From contig CM057135.1 of assembly GCA_029964075.1 (NCBI GenBank), positions 21,912,863 to 21,976,862 on the forward strand: 64,000 nt of DNA, written 5' to 3'. A program made the translations under genes and the position numbers. Positions within the stretch are counted from its first letter, which is position 1; every line of letters starts with the position of its first letter. The stretch is from Patiria pectinifera. Lineage: Eukaryota; Echinodermata; Asteroidea; Valvatida; Asterinidae. This document shows positions 42,610 to 54,564 of the stretch, in pieces. Below the pieces are notes generated by a model. The model worked only from the letters and a program-made list of their open reading frames with translations. It ran no database searches and had not been told where the DNA came from.

Positions 42610-43756
42610 GAGATTGAACAGAACAGTGAGTGAATCTAGGTGCCAGTGTTTTGCTTTCTGAATTCTTATTGTGAAATTTCAAGGCTATAAAAGTGCCTTT
42701 TGAAAGTGTTTTATTTGGTATCTTAAGCCGGAGAAGCAGTGACGCAACAGGAAATATTCCATAGGACACCTACTGGGCTTATGCATGCCTGTGTTTGTTC
42801 AGTACAATGTTGTACAAAAAATAAAATAAAAGACAACTCACCTGATACTGTCCAATGTGTGTTTCTTGTTTTGTTTATAAATCGACAGAATCTTTTGATA
42901 GATTCCATGTCAATTACCCGTCTCATCGCTCACAAGAAACAAAACACCATCAAAATAAAGTGTTTTGTTGATTCAAATTCTCAATGGTGACCTTTCATAC
43001 AGTTAAAATAGAAGATTTGTGTGAGTAAAACACTTGGTAAATTACAGCCATTCGAGGTATTAGTGACAAAGACTATTTGAGCAATATCAAAAGTATTAAG
43101 GGATAAAAATTATCTCTTATTGTAAAGCTGTGCTTTTGGTATTTTTTAATAAAACAACTTATTTAATATTTTGGGTTTGAAAGTGACATGCAGGTTTGTT
43201 TATACACACTTGACAGGTTTTATTTCTAACAAGCATAAACTGATATACACCGCGAGTTATTGCTCAAATAGTTTCGGACCTTTTTGTTAGTGTGTTAGGG
43301 GCAGGCCCTTTGACATCAGACTACATACGCTGTAGTCTCATGACAAAACTCACTCAAAGTTCATCAGGTGGTTGCACAAGACCTATATGCCAACACAACA
43401 TCATGGCTTCATCAACATGGAATTCCAGTATGCAGAACAGTGAAGGATCCTACTGGACCAATTCAAAAGAGCAGATGAGTTATTAATGTGTTCAAAGAAA
43501 ACAATGTCAATTTGAAATCTTTTGAAATGAAATGCAAATAGCATGTAAAACAACGAAAATGTTCAAATCAACAAATAAAACAACAGTAAACTTGCATCAT
43601 GGATTTTTAAAAATGCAAAACAACTTGTTTTACTTCCCTGCCTACCCTTATTTTTCCAGGTGTGATTCTGGAAACAAAACTTAAGTTGAATCATGGATCA
43701 AATTTGTTTTCCAAAATAATTCTTTTTTCCTACCTACCTACCTAATTTTTTTTTCA

Positions 43757-43800
43757 GAATGTAACCGGAAACAAACATTTAATTTTGCATGGCCTTGACA
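43757..43800 (-). repeat. Right arm of a distant inverted repeat
   Basis: The reverse complement of the arm at 38514-38560, exact over about 28 bases. A diverged half copy (GGAAACAAAACTTAAGTTGA) lies just upstream near 43670. Confidence 0.55.
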
Positions 43801-43989
43801 ATAAGAAAAGTGATATCTTACACACTAGATGCCAAGTATTATGACTTCACTGTACATTATTGGAGAACATTAATTTGTCTTCTTTCCTACAATGTGGATT
43901 AAAAAAATCCTGCTTTGTCTCTGGGACTAAAGGACGTAAGACAAACCCAAGAACAAGAGAGAAACCAATATCAACTTACCTCCAGTAGT

Positions 43990-46800
43990 TGTAGCTATTT
44001 CATCCAAAGATTTGCCCCTGATGAAATCCCGAGGTTCCCTTTTCCATGGCCATCAGGATCTGACTAACCTTGACTGTCTGGGTTTATCGCCTTAGGTAGT
44101 CTATTGTATTCCCTGTGTGTGCGGATATCTTGACCAAGAAAGTTGGTTAGTATGTCCAGCTCATTGTCTTTCAGGCAGAGGACCTGTGGCAAGGTAGCAA
44201 CATGTTTGCGCAGGCGCGTTGACGTCAATAGTTCTGGAGAGCTAGCTCCACAGCTACAAGCAAATTGTCTCAGTGCATCAGAGCCTCTGTAGTGAAAGGT
44301 TCCAGAGTGAACCTTTCCAAAGAAGTACTTCTTGTGCTCATGGATCCCAACATCTCTCCTGCAGGACAACAGCAGGGCGAGGCTATGCTTGACACCCTTG
44401 GTGAGCAACACAGGAACTGTTCGTCCTCGTTTACCCTTGATTTCCACTCTTGTGAGTTTATTGTGGAGATCTCTCTCGCACAGTGACATGGATTTAATGA
44501 TGTGTTGACATGCTAGGGACTGACATCCGATACCTTCAATTTCCCTTCTTCACCTGATCTCTTTCTGTTGAACAAAACCATCTATGAGAGTGTGGCCTGA
44601 GCATGTTTGGACCAACGTCCTTGGCATGTTTTGTCTTTCTCCAGAATACTGGTGTTTTCGTTAACCACATTCTGAAGGCGCTTCTGCAATTTGCTGACAG
44701 TCTTTGTAAGGGATAGCAATTGTTGTTTGTTCCTCGTCTCGTCATAGAGTGCTTGGACACATCACTGGACCATCCGAGTCGGTGAGACCACAGAACTCTT
44801 CTGCTTCCTGTCTACCAACCCAGTCTTCACACTTGATAGCATCAGCTTTGCAAACGAGAGCGCATCTACGCAAAGAATGACCAAATTTCAGTGCAAGAGA
44901 TGGGATTTCATACTGACCCGTTTCAGGGCAGAATTCTGCCACTCTCCTATACACCAGTTATGATTGCGTCAAATTGCCTGGGCCATATGTAATCATGCAG
45001 GTGCATCTTTGCTGACTTTTTTTCTCGTGATTTGCAACAAACGTGCCGGTTCCCTCATCTTTTGACTGATGTACGTGTGCCGATTGGAATCATGGCCATG
45101 TTTCTTCTGGAGGTGCTCGCCAAATTTCATGATGAGCTGATCTCCTCGAGCAACAAAGCTGATATCGTCGATTTTCATTTCGGATAGAACGTTTGCCTTA
45201 TCTGATCACTCAGTTGACATTTGCAACAACATGCTCTGTTAAAAATGTCCGTAAATTTATGGACTCCGTAAAGTGAAATATTCGGTATTTTTGGCCGTAA
45301 TTTTACGGACTTTCCGTAAATGCAAATATTAATTATACTAATCAGCGTGATTACAATCAACCAGATCGGCCTATGCCTTTCACATGCCCATCCCTTCGTG
45401 AAAACGGTGACAACATATAAGCGTAAATAAAGTTCAATTTCACTTTCCCCACTATGTCTTTTGATTTTTGAGGTTTTAATGTGTAAATCTAAGTAAAAAA
45501 AATAATTCCTGATCCCGTAGGTCGCGATACAGAATGTCTTGGTATTTGGGGTGGTTCTGGCAGTACAAGAGAGGTTCGAACCTCATTCGACCAGCGAACA
45601 TTGCGGGTACGTTGTTGTATCTGACGCCAACGCGAAAGAGCATCAACGCATGCTAAAGTGTTAGCGTCATTTGCTGTACGTAGACGTAATTTGGATTGCG
45701 GTTGTTCTCTTTCTAGTTCCAGTACCCCTGAACCGTTAGGGTTTCACCAGATGTCATGGATGACCTGATGTAGGGCAAGAGTAACTTGTCTTGTGGTGGT
45801 TGGAACCTTTCTTGCAGTTTTCTTGAGCCTTTGGACTTTCAAAACCCGCTGCGTAAGCAAGGGGACTTAAGAAAACATCCCAATTTAACTTCAAGTAGGA
45901 CCTAGTAGCGTTCATTACCAGATACAGAAGCCCGACCACTGGAACCAAATTCTTGTACCACGCTCTGTTCACCCTTCGATGTATAAATAGTATGATCATC
46001 TGAATCGAAGGTATGCTTACCGTGAAATGACTTCTTGCACTTTTGGCAAATAAACACATTGTCCATTATGTCTCTCATAATATACTCTAAGCCATTGCAC
46101 TCTAAAAAGATCTATTTCCGAGAACCATTTCCGTGCTAATCAATGCCGGCACGTTCTCCCATACGTTACATCAACGTTACGAAACTTGCGAACGAATTTG
46201 GATTTAACAAATTCCGGCTCGCCTGGCATAACTTCAACGTTGTTGCGATTCATCCGAACTTTGCTCTTCAGTACTTCCGTGGGATACTGAGCTCCAATCT
46301 CCTCTTCCTTGGCACGGTCATTAATGTTTGGAGGATCTTGCTTTGCCAGTACCCTGTCACATTTCGGCATGTGACAAATTCTATATGTTTAATCGTTCTC
46401 TGAACAACATTTTTTTGCAGAGCTTTTCTTCTGTTACATCTGACGCTTTTTCGATGTAATTGTCATTGTAATCGAAGCAGTTTGTTTTATCATGGTTACG
46501 GCGTTGCTGGCGAAGAACAATGTCCAGTTGTTCCTGCAGATGCGCATATCGCGTTACTGCAAATAGTTCGTTTAAATCAGCCCTTTCATTGAATGCCAAT
46601 ATTTTCTGTTTATTTTCTGGGGGTGTGTCCCACATCCACTTTCGTGGCATCATGGAGCAATTTTCCTGAATTTTGGATGTACTGTCGATTTGGGCATACG
46701 AGGTGTTTATCATGATGCTTGTTGGAATTTTGCTTTCCCCAGTTATTATATGCGCCTTTCCAATTACCTGTTTATTATTGTCGCGAGGTGGCAACCCCAA
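43990..46800 (-). pseudogene. Tyrosine-recombinase-like gene with zinc finger, broken
   Basis: Successive blocks on the minus strand read like one protein: 46800-46381 (NERADLNELFAVTRYAHLQ), 46370-46140, a C2H2-like finger near 46055 (FICQKCKKSFHGKHTFDSDDH), 45178-44993, 44954-44742 and 44489-44064. The last block looks like the catalytic half of a tyrosine recombinase: LTSTRLRKHVATL matches the conserved L-R-H-T box, NFLGQDIRTHREYNR the LGH...Y box. His is Gln in the LGH position here. A small 3' exon with SLDEIATTTGG before GTAAGT follows near 43990. Stops and shifts lie between blocks and an insertion sits at 45238-45322. I recall relatives in fish and corals; it may be Crypton-like or a domesticated descendant. 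Confidence 0.55.
45238..45322. mobile_element. Small MITE-like insertion, CCGTAAA words
   Basis: TCCGTAAATTTATGGACTCCG, GGCCGTAATTTTACGGAC and TTTCCGTAAATG form overlapping inverted words over 85 bp. It interrupts the recombinase-like gene. Confidence 0.5.
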
Positions 46801-46899
46801 CGATGATAAGGGTGGTCAGGTTCACCCTCATGAAGATAGAGTAAGGTGGAAAGCAAGTCGAATTGAACTGGAACACTCAGACGGTTGTTTACAGTGATT

Positions 46900-48300
46900 C
46901 ACTTGATTAAGTTTTAATTTAATTCACTTTCTCCAATTATACAAAATAATCCAAATGAAGATCAGAATAAAGATTCCAATAAGACGACAATGAAGATCCG
47001 AATGAGACACAGGGAAAAACCCAAATGAAGTTCCCTGAATGAAGACGATGACTTAGAAGACCATAAAGAAGACCATAAAAGAAGACCCTGTTGACCATGA
47101 ATAAAATGAATTGATCTTAAACTTGTGTAAGTCTTGTTCCAAAGTCATTGGATTAAAGTAATATTTTAAACAACAGGTATTTTAATTATACAGCATGAAC
47201 TATAAATAATATAGTTGTTTTAAAGACAGTGTCATGATCACTCCAAAATAATACTAAATAGGATGACTAATTAATCAAGCATACAAAGAGATTTACAGTC
47301 TTACCCTGATATAAAATAGAGAAGGCCTGTAATGCACTTGAGATGTCAACCTTCAAAGCTTGTGACAGCAATGTCTCAGCTATAAATTAAAATACATAAA
47401 AATACAAATAGCATTCACGGGGAACATATTTAAGGAAATAGCTTCTATCATAAAAGGTCCCGTGCACCAATGAACAATGCGACATACACGAACAACATTT
47501 GAAAATAAAGCGAGTAGGTCTTATTCCACAGTGTGGTCGAGATTCAACGTTGTGCTGTGCATACGCACACTACGTACTGAATGTACACAATGCTGAACTC
47601 AATGTCGCCATTATATAATGCATTGTGCAGTGAATGTGTACGAAAACGGTCATTCAACTCTAGAAAAGTTTTGACACTTGCACACAAAACTAACACCCTA
47701 AAAACTATAAAAATAAATCAGTTTGACAATAATCATATCAACCAACCTCTTCTATGTCCCTTATCTGATCTACTCAATACTTAATTAGAATCCAACTTAC
47801 CCCAAAAATGAGGGAAAAGTGGGCGACTTTTAGACAAAGGTTGGCTCGGTCTGAGCTTCTTTCACGGCCCGCTCGCAAGAGGACAAACCATGTGAGCGGT
47901 AGCGCTCTTACCGTAATGCAATGACTACAACCCCTCGTCGCGCATAAAATTGACTCAAAAGGAGTGTTAACTTTAATTACTGACAATGATGATGACATAC
48001 TGTTACCAAATATTCATTCTCAAGATAGAATTATCAAATGACATAAATGTCGACGAACATATCCAAACTTGTTAACTAGGGCAATTAGGCTGGCGGGGGT
48101 AAGTACTCTAAAAGGAACAGCCAGAGAATAACATTGCATTATTCATGCTCCTCGTGAATTATTCATCATTTCAAACCCCAAAACCCATATCGTTACATTA
48201 TCAAAGGTACAGCGAACTACTCCATCCGGTACAGGAACATCTTCCCCAGATTCACTAACAATAAACCTCTTGACGGTGCTGTATAAAGCCAAGGCTCGAT
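46900..48300. other. No gene seen
   Basis: AT-rich sequence, with GAAGACCATAAA repeats near 47055-47085. No supported frame. Confidence 0.4.
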
Positions 48301-48324
48301 GCACAATTCAAGGCGACTGCAAAC

Positions 48325-48880
48325 TTACTCTTTGTCCAGGAGTATAAAAGAAGTGACTCTCGAGAAAAGAAAGCGGCAGCACGAGTTTGGTATTTCTGAT
48401 ATGATAGATTTGTTCCACTAGCTTGACCAGCAAATACGATTTGCTATCATCATATGGATGGATTCCGCATATGGTGGATATAAACTTCATAAGCTCCGGC
48501 GGAAGACCTTCCAGCCAAATCCTCCGGTCGCAAGTAGCTATTGACTTCATAGTTGGCCTTCGGTTGGATTAATATAGTTCGCACACGTCTTGTCTAACTT
48601 ACGTTACCATAACTTCAGTACATTATCGAACTCGGGCGGTAACGTGTTCTGGGACGTTGAGACAACCAAAGTTGGGCTAACCACATCTGTGACGGCTTTA
48701 CGTTTTCCTGATCCACAAACGTTAGTTGGGAATTTGTTTTGGAAAACCCCACCGATACAGGAATGTCATATGTTTCCCCGTTTGTCAGCACAACACCTTT
48801 CGAAACAAGAAGTGCTACGTCTTGTTTGGCAGTTTCGTTGTCAGATCTATCAAATCTGTAGAAAGGACCTGTCGGCAAAG
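48325..48880 (-). CDS. Two exons of an unidentified gene
   Basis: The upstream block (48880-48600) follows a splice acceptor (TTTGCCGACAG) and encodes PFYRFDRSDNETAKQDVALL, then ETYDIPVSVGFSKTNSQLTF. The second block (about 48550-48325) follows ACTATGAAG and encodes WLEGLPPELMKFISTICGI, then SYLLVKLVEQIYHIRN, ending at a donor GTAAGT. The compositions look like real protein, but no motif is familiar. The intron between would be only about 60 bp. It could be host or transposon. Confidence 0.35.
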
Positions 48881-49377
48881 AAGTATATCATGATCCAAGC
48901 AACTACAGCGTTTCTCGAATTTTCCGGCGGTGCCCCTCTTCATTTTCACATCGGCTTCGTTTCACATCAGCTTCATAACCAAGCACCAGTAAATATAGAA
49001 CACTAATATTGTGCGGATAAAGCCTGATTTGAGCAGTTACTTGTAGTACATGTGTATACTTTAACAGGCCTACTATGATAAACCCACTTTCGCACATGAC
49101 TATCACGCGCCGACATGCAAGTGAGTGGTTGAAATTTTTAATAGGTCATCGAGTTGCGTGATATTGCTTGTTTATTTTAAGCCAGCTTAATATTTCCTGT
49201 AAAGCAAAAAACCATGGGGAAAAAATGTATGTGGTTTCCAACAGTTGTGGACTGCATAAATGAGCCAATTTTACTTTGCTCAGCGTTATATCCGTTTTGC
49301 TGTGTGATTATGAATGTTCAACAAAGTTGTGACGGACCACAAAAGAAGAATGTAAATAAATTGGTCGTTGCGAGGGG

Positions 49378-49600
49378 TTCCGCTCATAGGTCCGACGCCT
49401 CATAGGTCCGACGCCTCATAAATCCGACAAAATCGTATCCCCTAACCAAATAAAGGCCCATAAGTCCGACGCCTCATAGGTCCGACGCCTCATAAGTCCG
49501 ACGCCTCATAGCTCCTACGCCTCATAGCTCCGACACCTCGTAAGTCCGACAAATTAAACGCCTCGTTTTTCCGTTGTCGGACTTATGATACGGCCCCGTT
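49378..49600 (-). repeat. Minisatellite of 16-bp units, inverted second copy
   Basis: About eleven units of the CATAGGTCCGACGCCT type with the leader GGCCCCGTATCATAAGTCCG in complement at its right side. It has the same leader and units as 5338-5520 but in opposite orientation. A 25-bp interruption (near 49440-49465) splits the array. Confidence 0.8.
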
Positions 49601-50607
49601 GCAAGAAGACTGACCTGGAGATAAGTCGGTTATTTGTTTTCCCTAAAGGCAACAAAATCAATGCAAAATGCGTACACCACTGAGTGTACACCCGTACTGA
49701 CATTATTATTGTGCGTATTAAATTCATCTTCGCATCAGGGTGCGAATTATCCTTACTCACGCAAATTCGTTTAATTGCGCGATCGCTTTGATTCCGCCGC
49801 GTACTTTCTGCAAAGAAACACAGAATCGCGAGTATACTCGAAGCACGCAAATTCGCACTATGCTAGGGGCGCACGGCTCGTTCACGAGATGTGCAGGAGA
49901 CCGTTCTCAATATGACGCAGTTTCGTTGCATTTGCCGATTTTCGCATAAAATGCAAAAGACACTTAACTGTCTGTGTAGTCTTCCTTCTCGTCTCCAGAT
50001 TTATCTTTACACTTGCGAAGATGGAATCTTGATGTTGGCTCCGTTACTTTCCACTTGTTTATTTGTGTTCAGTGTTGTCCACGTCCAGTGCTGAATACTG
50101 TCCAGCAACCTGGGCCCTGTGAATATGGGTTTTCACGTCCCTGCTGGTTGGGAAATAAGAGCGATCACTCTTTGGGGGTTTCACCATGTCGTACCTGCAA
50201 AGATCTTGGATGATGTACTTGTCAAGCAGTGTTTTAATTAGTAGGCAGAACGTTATGCCTGACCCAACAAGCTGATATATTTTTGCCTTGACCATAGGGT
50301 GGATGCGATCGGAGAACCCTTCTTCTTTAGTGACCTCATGGCCAGTGTTGGTTGTGACCTTAGGCAGCTGAAGGTATAAACGTCTTGTAGAGCTAACAGT
50401 TCATGTATATCTGTTGCCCATTGTATAGCATCAAGTGCTTGCTGACGGGTTTGCCTGCTTGCATTCAGTGGGACGGTAAATTATTAAAGTCTGTAACGCA
50501 CAGAGGATTAAGCACACTTATATTGTATAACTTAGCATACCCTTGGGGCCAAAAGGTGGGCCTTGGTTCCCCTGCTGTAAAGAACAAAACTACAATGTGT
50601 ATGTAAA
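49601..50607. other. No gene seen
   Basis: An inverted pair near 49738 and 49845 (GTGCGAATT.. and ..AAATTCGCAC) suggests another short fold-back element of about 115 bp. No supported frame. Confidence 0.4.
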
Positions 50608-50937
50608 TGTCACAGGCGTAAAAAGTATCCCCCCTTATTATTTTTTAGATTCACCCCGCAAACCTTTATTCTGATTCAAAGCATCGTCTTGAATATTCAT
50701 TTTCATTGACCAATCACTTTCGCCGTTACCACAATAGAGATTCGGAATACGGGGCGCGGCCCGCGTTAGAGCCATCCCAATGCTAACCGGAGCCGAGGGA
50801 ACACGTTGTCCTAAACTGAGCTTCCCTTTCCCGTATTTTCATCTTTCAGTGAGTGTGACAATAAATCACCACATCAGAACTGAGAAGCCGAGTCCTCTTC
50901 CCCTTTATTATTGACTCTAATAATACCAAGGGTCACA
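50608..50937 (+). repeat. 5' LTR, 330 bp
   Basis: It starts TGTCACAGGCG and ends AAGGGTCACA. Four substitutions and one 2-base indel are visible against the 3' LTR. A polyadenylation signal AATAAA is at 50860-50865. Confidence 0.95.
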
Positions 50938-50939
50938 AA

Positions 50940-50957
50940 TGGTGGAAGATCCGGGTA
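50940..50957 (+). promoter_or_regulatory. Primer-binding-like site
   Basis: TGGTGGAAGATCCGGG begins two bases after the 5' LTR. It starts TGG as expected for pairing with a tRNA 3' CCA. The tRNA is not identified. Confidence 0.6.
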
Positions 50958-52396
50958 GACGACCTTCATCGGCAACTCACATCTCTGACAAATAGTTGAC
51001 AAGGGCCGTCGACAAAATCCTCCTATCCACTCCGTCACAACAGCACTGCGACGCGGACCCGAGACCTGTTCCGAAAAGCTGCTACCAAGCCGATCTGGTC
51101 ATCGAGGCCGATACAGCAGGCTGGCTTACCAGTGCTTTCGACGAGCCGTCAGGTTGCCGGATGCTGTGCGACCATGACGCAACGGCCTGCAGGTCGTTGA
51201 TCTTCATCGAGCTACCTGGCACTGTGCACCGTGACCGAACCGAGGATCTCCCGTGTATCCGCATCGAAGAATCGTGTGCTCGTCCAGCTCCCTGGTGCAG
51301 TCATCGCGCTGTTGAACAACAAACCCGGACATCGCCTATCCTGTCAAGCCTGATCCTCTGTCCCTGACCACGAAAGTTCTCATCTCAGCTCAAGTTTTCT
51401 TGAACATTCGCGAACATTAAAAAGGAATCAAAAACTGAACTTTGTATTCGCCGCGATCGTCAACTCGAACTGTAAATCCCGTTGTCCACAACCTTCGCCA
51501 TTTTCAAGCACCATTGAGCAACCGGCACCAGCTCTACACGCATACCTGCTATTGTCAAGACGCCGTAAGTGTGTGTTAAATGAACAAATAGATTGTGTAG
51601 TCCATTGATTGTCAATTGCTTTTTCAATCGAACAATTACATTGGAATTTTGACTTCCGAATTCTGAGCATATACTCACCTGTCATTGCACTCTCAGCTAA
51701 ACAAAGCTCTTCCCAAATTTGTAGTAGACAAGTGCTTCGTTTGCGTGCTCAACATTTGTGACATTTGTGACAGACTCACACAGGTGTAGCAACTTAAAAA
51801 CCCTTCTTAAGATTCAGCTTCTTTAGTCTAACGTTTACTTGTTGCCAATGTAGCCATTTGAAGATTTGTTTCATTGAAGTGTTTTGATTTTGGTTTCATT
51901 GCTTTGATACTTATTTGTGCATGCTGATTGATTTTTTTTTTTTGGATTGTTATCGCATGAAGAGTTAGACACATATTGGTACTCTCATTTTCGTCAAATT
52001 TTCCTGATTTTCCGGTCATTGATTGCTTTGTTCAACGCACTATTCTGATTGTTGTGACATTGCATGTCACAAGTTTGTTTCATTTTGCTTTTTAGATTGA
52101 TGCACTGATTCTGATATTTTGTGACATTGCATGAAGTTTGTTTCATTTTGCTGCTTTGATTGATATTAATTCGCCTTTCATTGCTGATCATTCCTCATAT
52201 TGCCTTTGCATTCATTTAGACTGCTTTGCTAATTTGATAACATTTTGCAGTCATTTTGGTTGGTTTTTCATTCGCTTTGCATTGCTATTATACATTGCTT
52301 GTTTTTGTGCATTGTTGTTTTCCAACCTCTAATCTTAAATGATAACAGGACCTGATCCACCTCTTCCATCTCGTCCACAACCACGTCCTGGCACCA
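50958..52396 (+). other. Gypsy leader without a clear capsid gene
   Basis: The open frame 50996-51367 shows no Gag pattern. A direct repeat (GTGACATTGCATG, AAGTTTGTTTCATTTTGCT) occurs at about 52044-52092 and 52107-52152, in TTTCATTG-rich DNA. The capsid part of Gag seems missing or unrecognisable. Confidence 0.5.
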
Positions 52397-52858
52397 ATGA
52401 AACCGAGAGAGATGACATTCAGAGAATTACAGATGGAGGTGCGTCAGATAGAAAGAGAATCCAAAGTGGCAGCTGTTTTCAAATCGGAACAGAAGGCTCA
52501 GACCCAGTCAGCCCGGTCACAGACGTCTCCATCGCAGTTATCTCCTTCAAATCAGAAAGAACAGAAGACATCAAAGCCAACGACTCAGGTAGCTGACAAA
52601 CCCCAGCAGGCAAGCAACGAGGTTTTGCAAGAGTTGATTCTGACGGTGAGACAGCTAGCAGATAAAGTAGAACAGATTACTGTTAAACCTACTCGACCTC
52701 GTCAGCAGCCGAGAGAATACTCCGACCGAGTGTTCGTCTGCCATCGCTGTGGACAAGAGGGCCACATCGCTCGCGGGTGCAAAAGCCAGCCGTTAAACCA
52801 ACAGGGCCCACGGCAGCAGGCCATGCCGCTGGAGCCCCCAAATTCAAAGGCCTTGTAA
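52397..52858 (+). CDS. Gag nucleocapsid-type protein, CCHC knuckle
   Basis: 153 residues. Helical N-terminus (FRELQMEVRQIERESKVAAVF), Gln/Ser/Pro-rich middle, a second helix (QELILTVRQLADKVEQI) and one zinc knuckle CHRCGQEGHIARGC near residue 116. It would package genomic RNA. It is short for gypsy Gag, lacking a recognisable capsid domain. It overlaps the protease frame by 82 bp in the -1 phase, as in elements using -1 frameshifting to make Gag-Pol. Confidence 0.7.
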   Translation: MKPREMTFRELQMEVRQIERESKVAAVFKSEQKAQTQSARSQTSPSQLSPSNQKEQKTSKPTTQVADKPQQASNEVLQELILTVRQLADKVEQITVKPTRPRQQPREYSDRVFVCHRCGQEGHIARGCKSQPLNQQGPRQQAMPLEPPNSKAL

Positions 52859-53310
52859 CTTCTTCATTTCACTCGACTGACATCGTACCAGAGCATAAAC
52901 TGATGATTGGACCACACAACGAAGATAGAGTCATCATCAACGGTGAGAATTACACAGCTTTAATCGACTCAGGATCACAGATAACATCCATAACTGAGGT
53001 CTTTGGAGAAGCCATCCTAAACTTCAAAATTTCAAGTTGACTCCAGTAGACGTCACCATTGAAGGTGCAAGCGGACAGAAAGTGCCTCATCTTGGTATCA
53101 TCCCAATCTCCTTGATTATTTTTGATGTAGTCTATGATGAGGTTCCTGCCTTTGTTGTTCCATCTGACAGTTACAGAGAACGTGTCCCTGTACTCATGTA
53201 CAAATGTGATCCGAGCGTCAAGGAGAGACCAGAATCTGGCTCGAGGGAAGGAGTTTATGCAATTTTTGAAGGCAAAGAGTATGGCTTGGCACTCCGCTTT
53301 CATGGATACT
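52777..53310 (+). pseudogene. Gypsy protease region, frameshifted
   Basis: A retropepsin. The active-site triad ALIDSGSQITSI is in the first frame (52777-53040). A frame change at about 53035 moves into the 53037-53300 frame, with the expected flap and C-terminal strands (GQKVPHLGIIPISLIIF). A second change at about 53250-53320 returns to the original phase before the reverse transcriptase. As sequenced it is not translatable in one piece. Confidence 0.8.
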
Positions 53311-54564
53311 TCAGTCTCGGAACCTGGGGATCAAGCAGGAAGAATAGGTCCAGCAAAGTATGTAGGTCGCTACCCACGCACTATACCACCTGGTGAGGAG
53401 GTTGATGTCATGTGTCAAGCCCCTGATGCTCCCGCAGGTCTCACCTATACCGCAGTGGTAGAGGGATTTCCTCAAAATGAGTCCTGTCTTAAAGTCGGAA
53501 GTCTCATCACTGATGTCGGCCCAAACCGCAGAGTACCAGTCCGGCTTTGTAACATGTCTGCTAGGCCTATCACCATCAAAAGGAACACTCATCTAGCCCG
53601 TCTCTCTTCGGTCTTACGAATAGAGGATACACGCAGCGACCATAGAATGAGTCTCAATGAGTCCGTCGAGATTTCACCAGCCTCTACCACAAAAGCCGCC
53701 ACAAATTTCCATCAATCACTACAAACAGCCCAAAGTGGTCGAGTTCGGAATGCCAACGTAGGAGAAGCATCTGCAACCATTCCTTCCCTTGACCTGTCCA
53801 CTGCTGCATTTGAAGATGATGTACAGAAGGAACAACTTGATGGTCTTCTTCAAAAGTACTCAGACGTCTTTTCCAAGAGCTCTTTGGATTATGGTTGTAC
53901 CTCAACTATCAAGCACACAATCCCACTCATTGATGACCAGCCCTTTCGTCTACCTCATCGACGCATCCCTCCCTCCCAATTTCAAGCAGTCCGGGAACAC
54001 ATCCAAGCTATGGAAGACACCGGAGCCATCAGACGTAGTTCCAGTCCATATGCATCCCCTATTGTCATTGTTCACAAGAAGGCTGGTTCCCTGCGAATTT
54101 GTATTGAAAACAGCAGAACTGTGCGCGACGCATTCCCTCTTCCTCGAATCGAAGATGCACTAGATGCTCTTGGGAATGCTTCTCTCTTCACGACACTAGA
54201 TTTAACCTCAGGTTATTGGCAGGTGGAGGTCGACGAGAAGGACAAGGCCAAGACTGCATTTACTACGCCTATGGGACTTTTCGAGTGCAACCGGATGCCC
54301 TTTGGACTGCAAAATGCACCGGCTACTTTCCAGAGGCTTATGCAGACCTGCTTAGGTGATCAAAACTATACCACAGTGTTGCTGTACCTAGATGACATCA
54401 TTGTGTTTTCTTCAACCTTTGAGGAGCACATCCAGCGTCTTGAGAAAGTCTTTGCTTGTCTCCGGCAACATGGTCTCAAATTGAAGCCATCAAAGTGTTT
54501 CCTGCTACAGGAAAAAGGTCAAATACTTAGGTCACGTGGTGTCTTCCGAGGGCATCTCAACTGA
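53311..54564 (+). pseudogene. Gypsy reverse transcriptase
   Basis: An open frame with RT landmarks: SSPYASPIVIVHKKAGSLR, the catalytic Asp in FTTLDLTSGYWQV, MPFGLQNAPATFQRLM, and the YLDD box VLLYLDDIIVFS near 54385. A frame change at the A5 run near 54513-54517 breaks the end of the domain. It would copy the element RNA into DNA with the adjacent RNase H. Confidence 0.9.

Noticed and set aside
45565..45600. GAGGTTCGAACCTC as a tRNA T-arm
   Set aside because: A palindrome without the rest of a tRNA cloverleaf.
50996..51367. Possible Gag N-terminus
   Set aside because: No Gag pattern, ends far upstream of the knuckle frame, composition not convincing.
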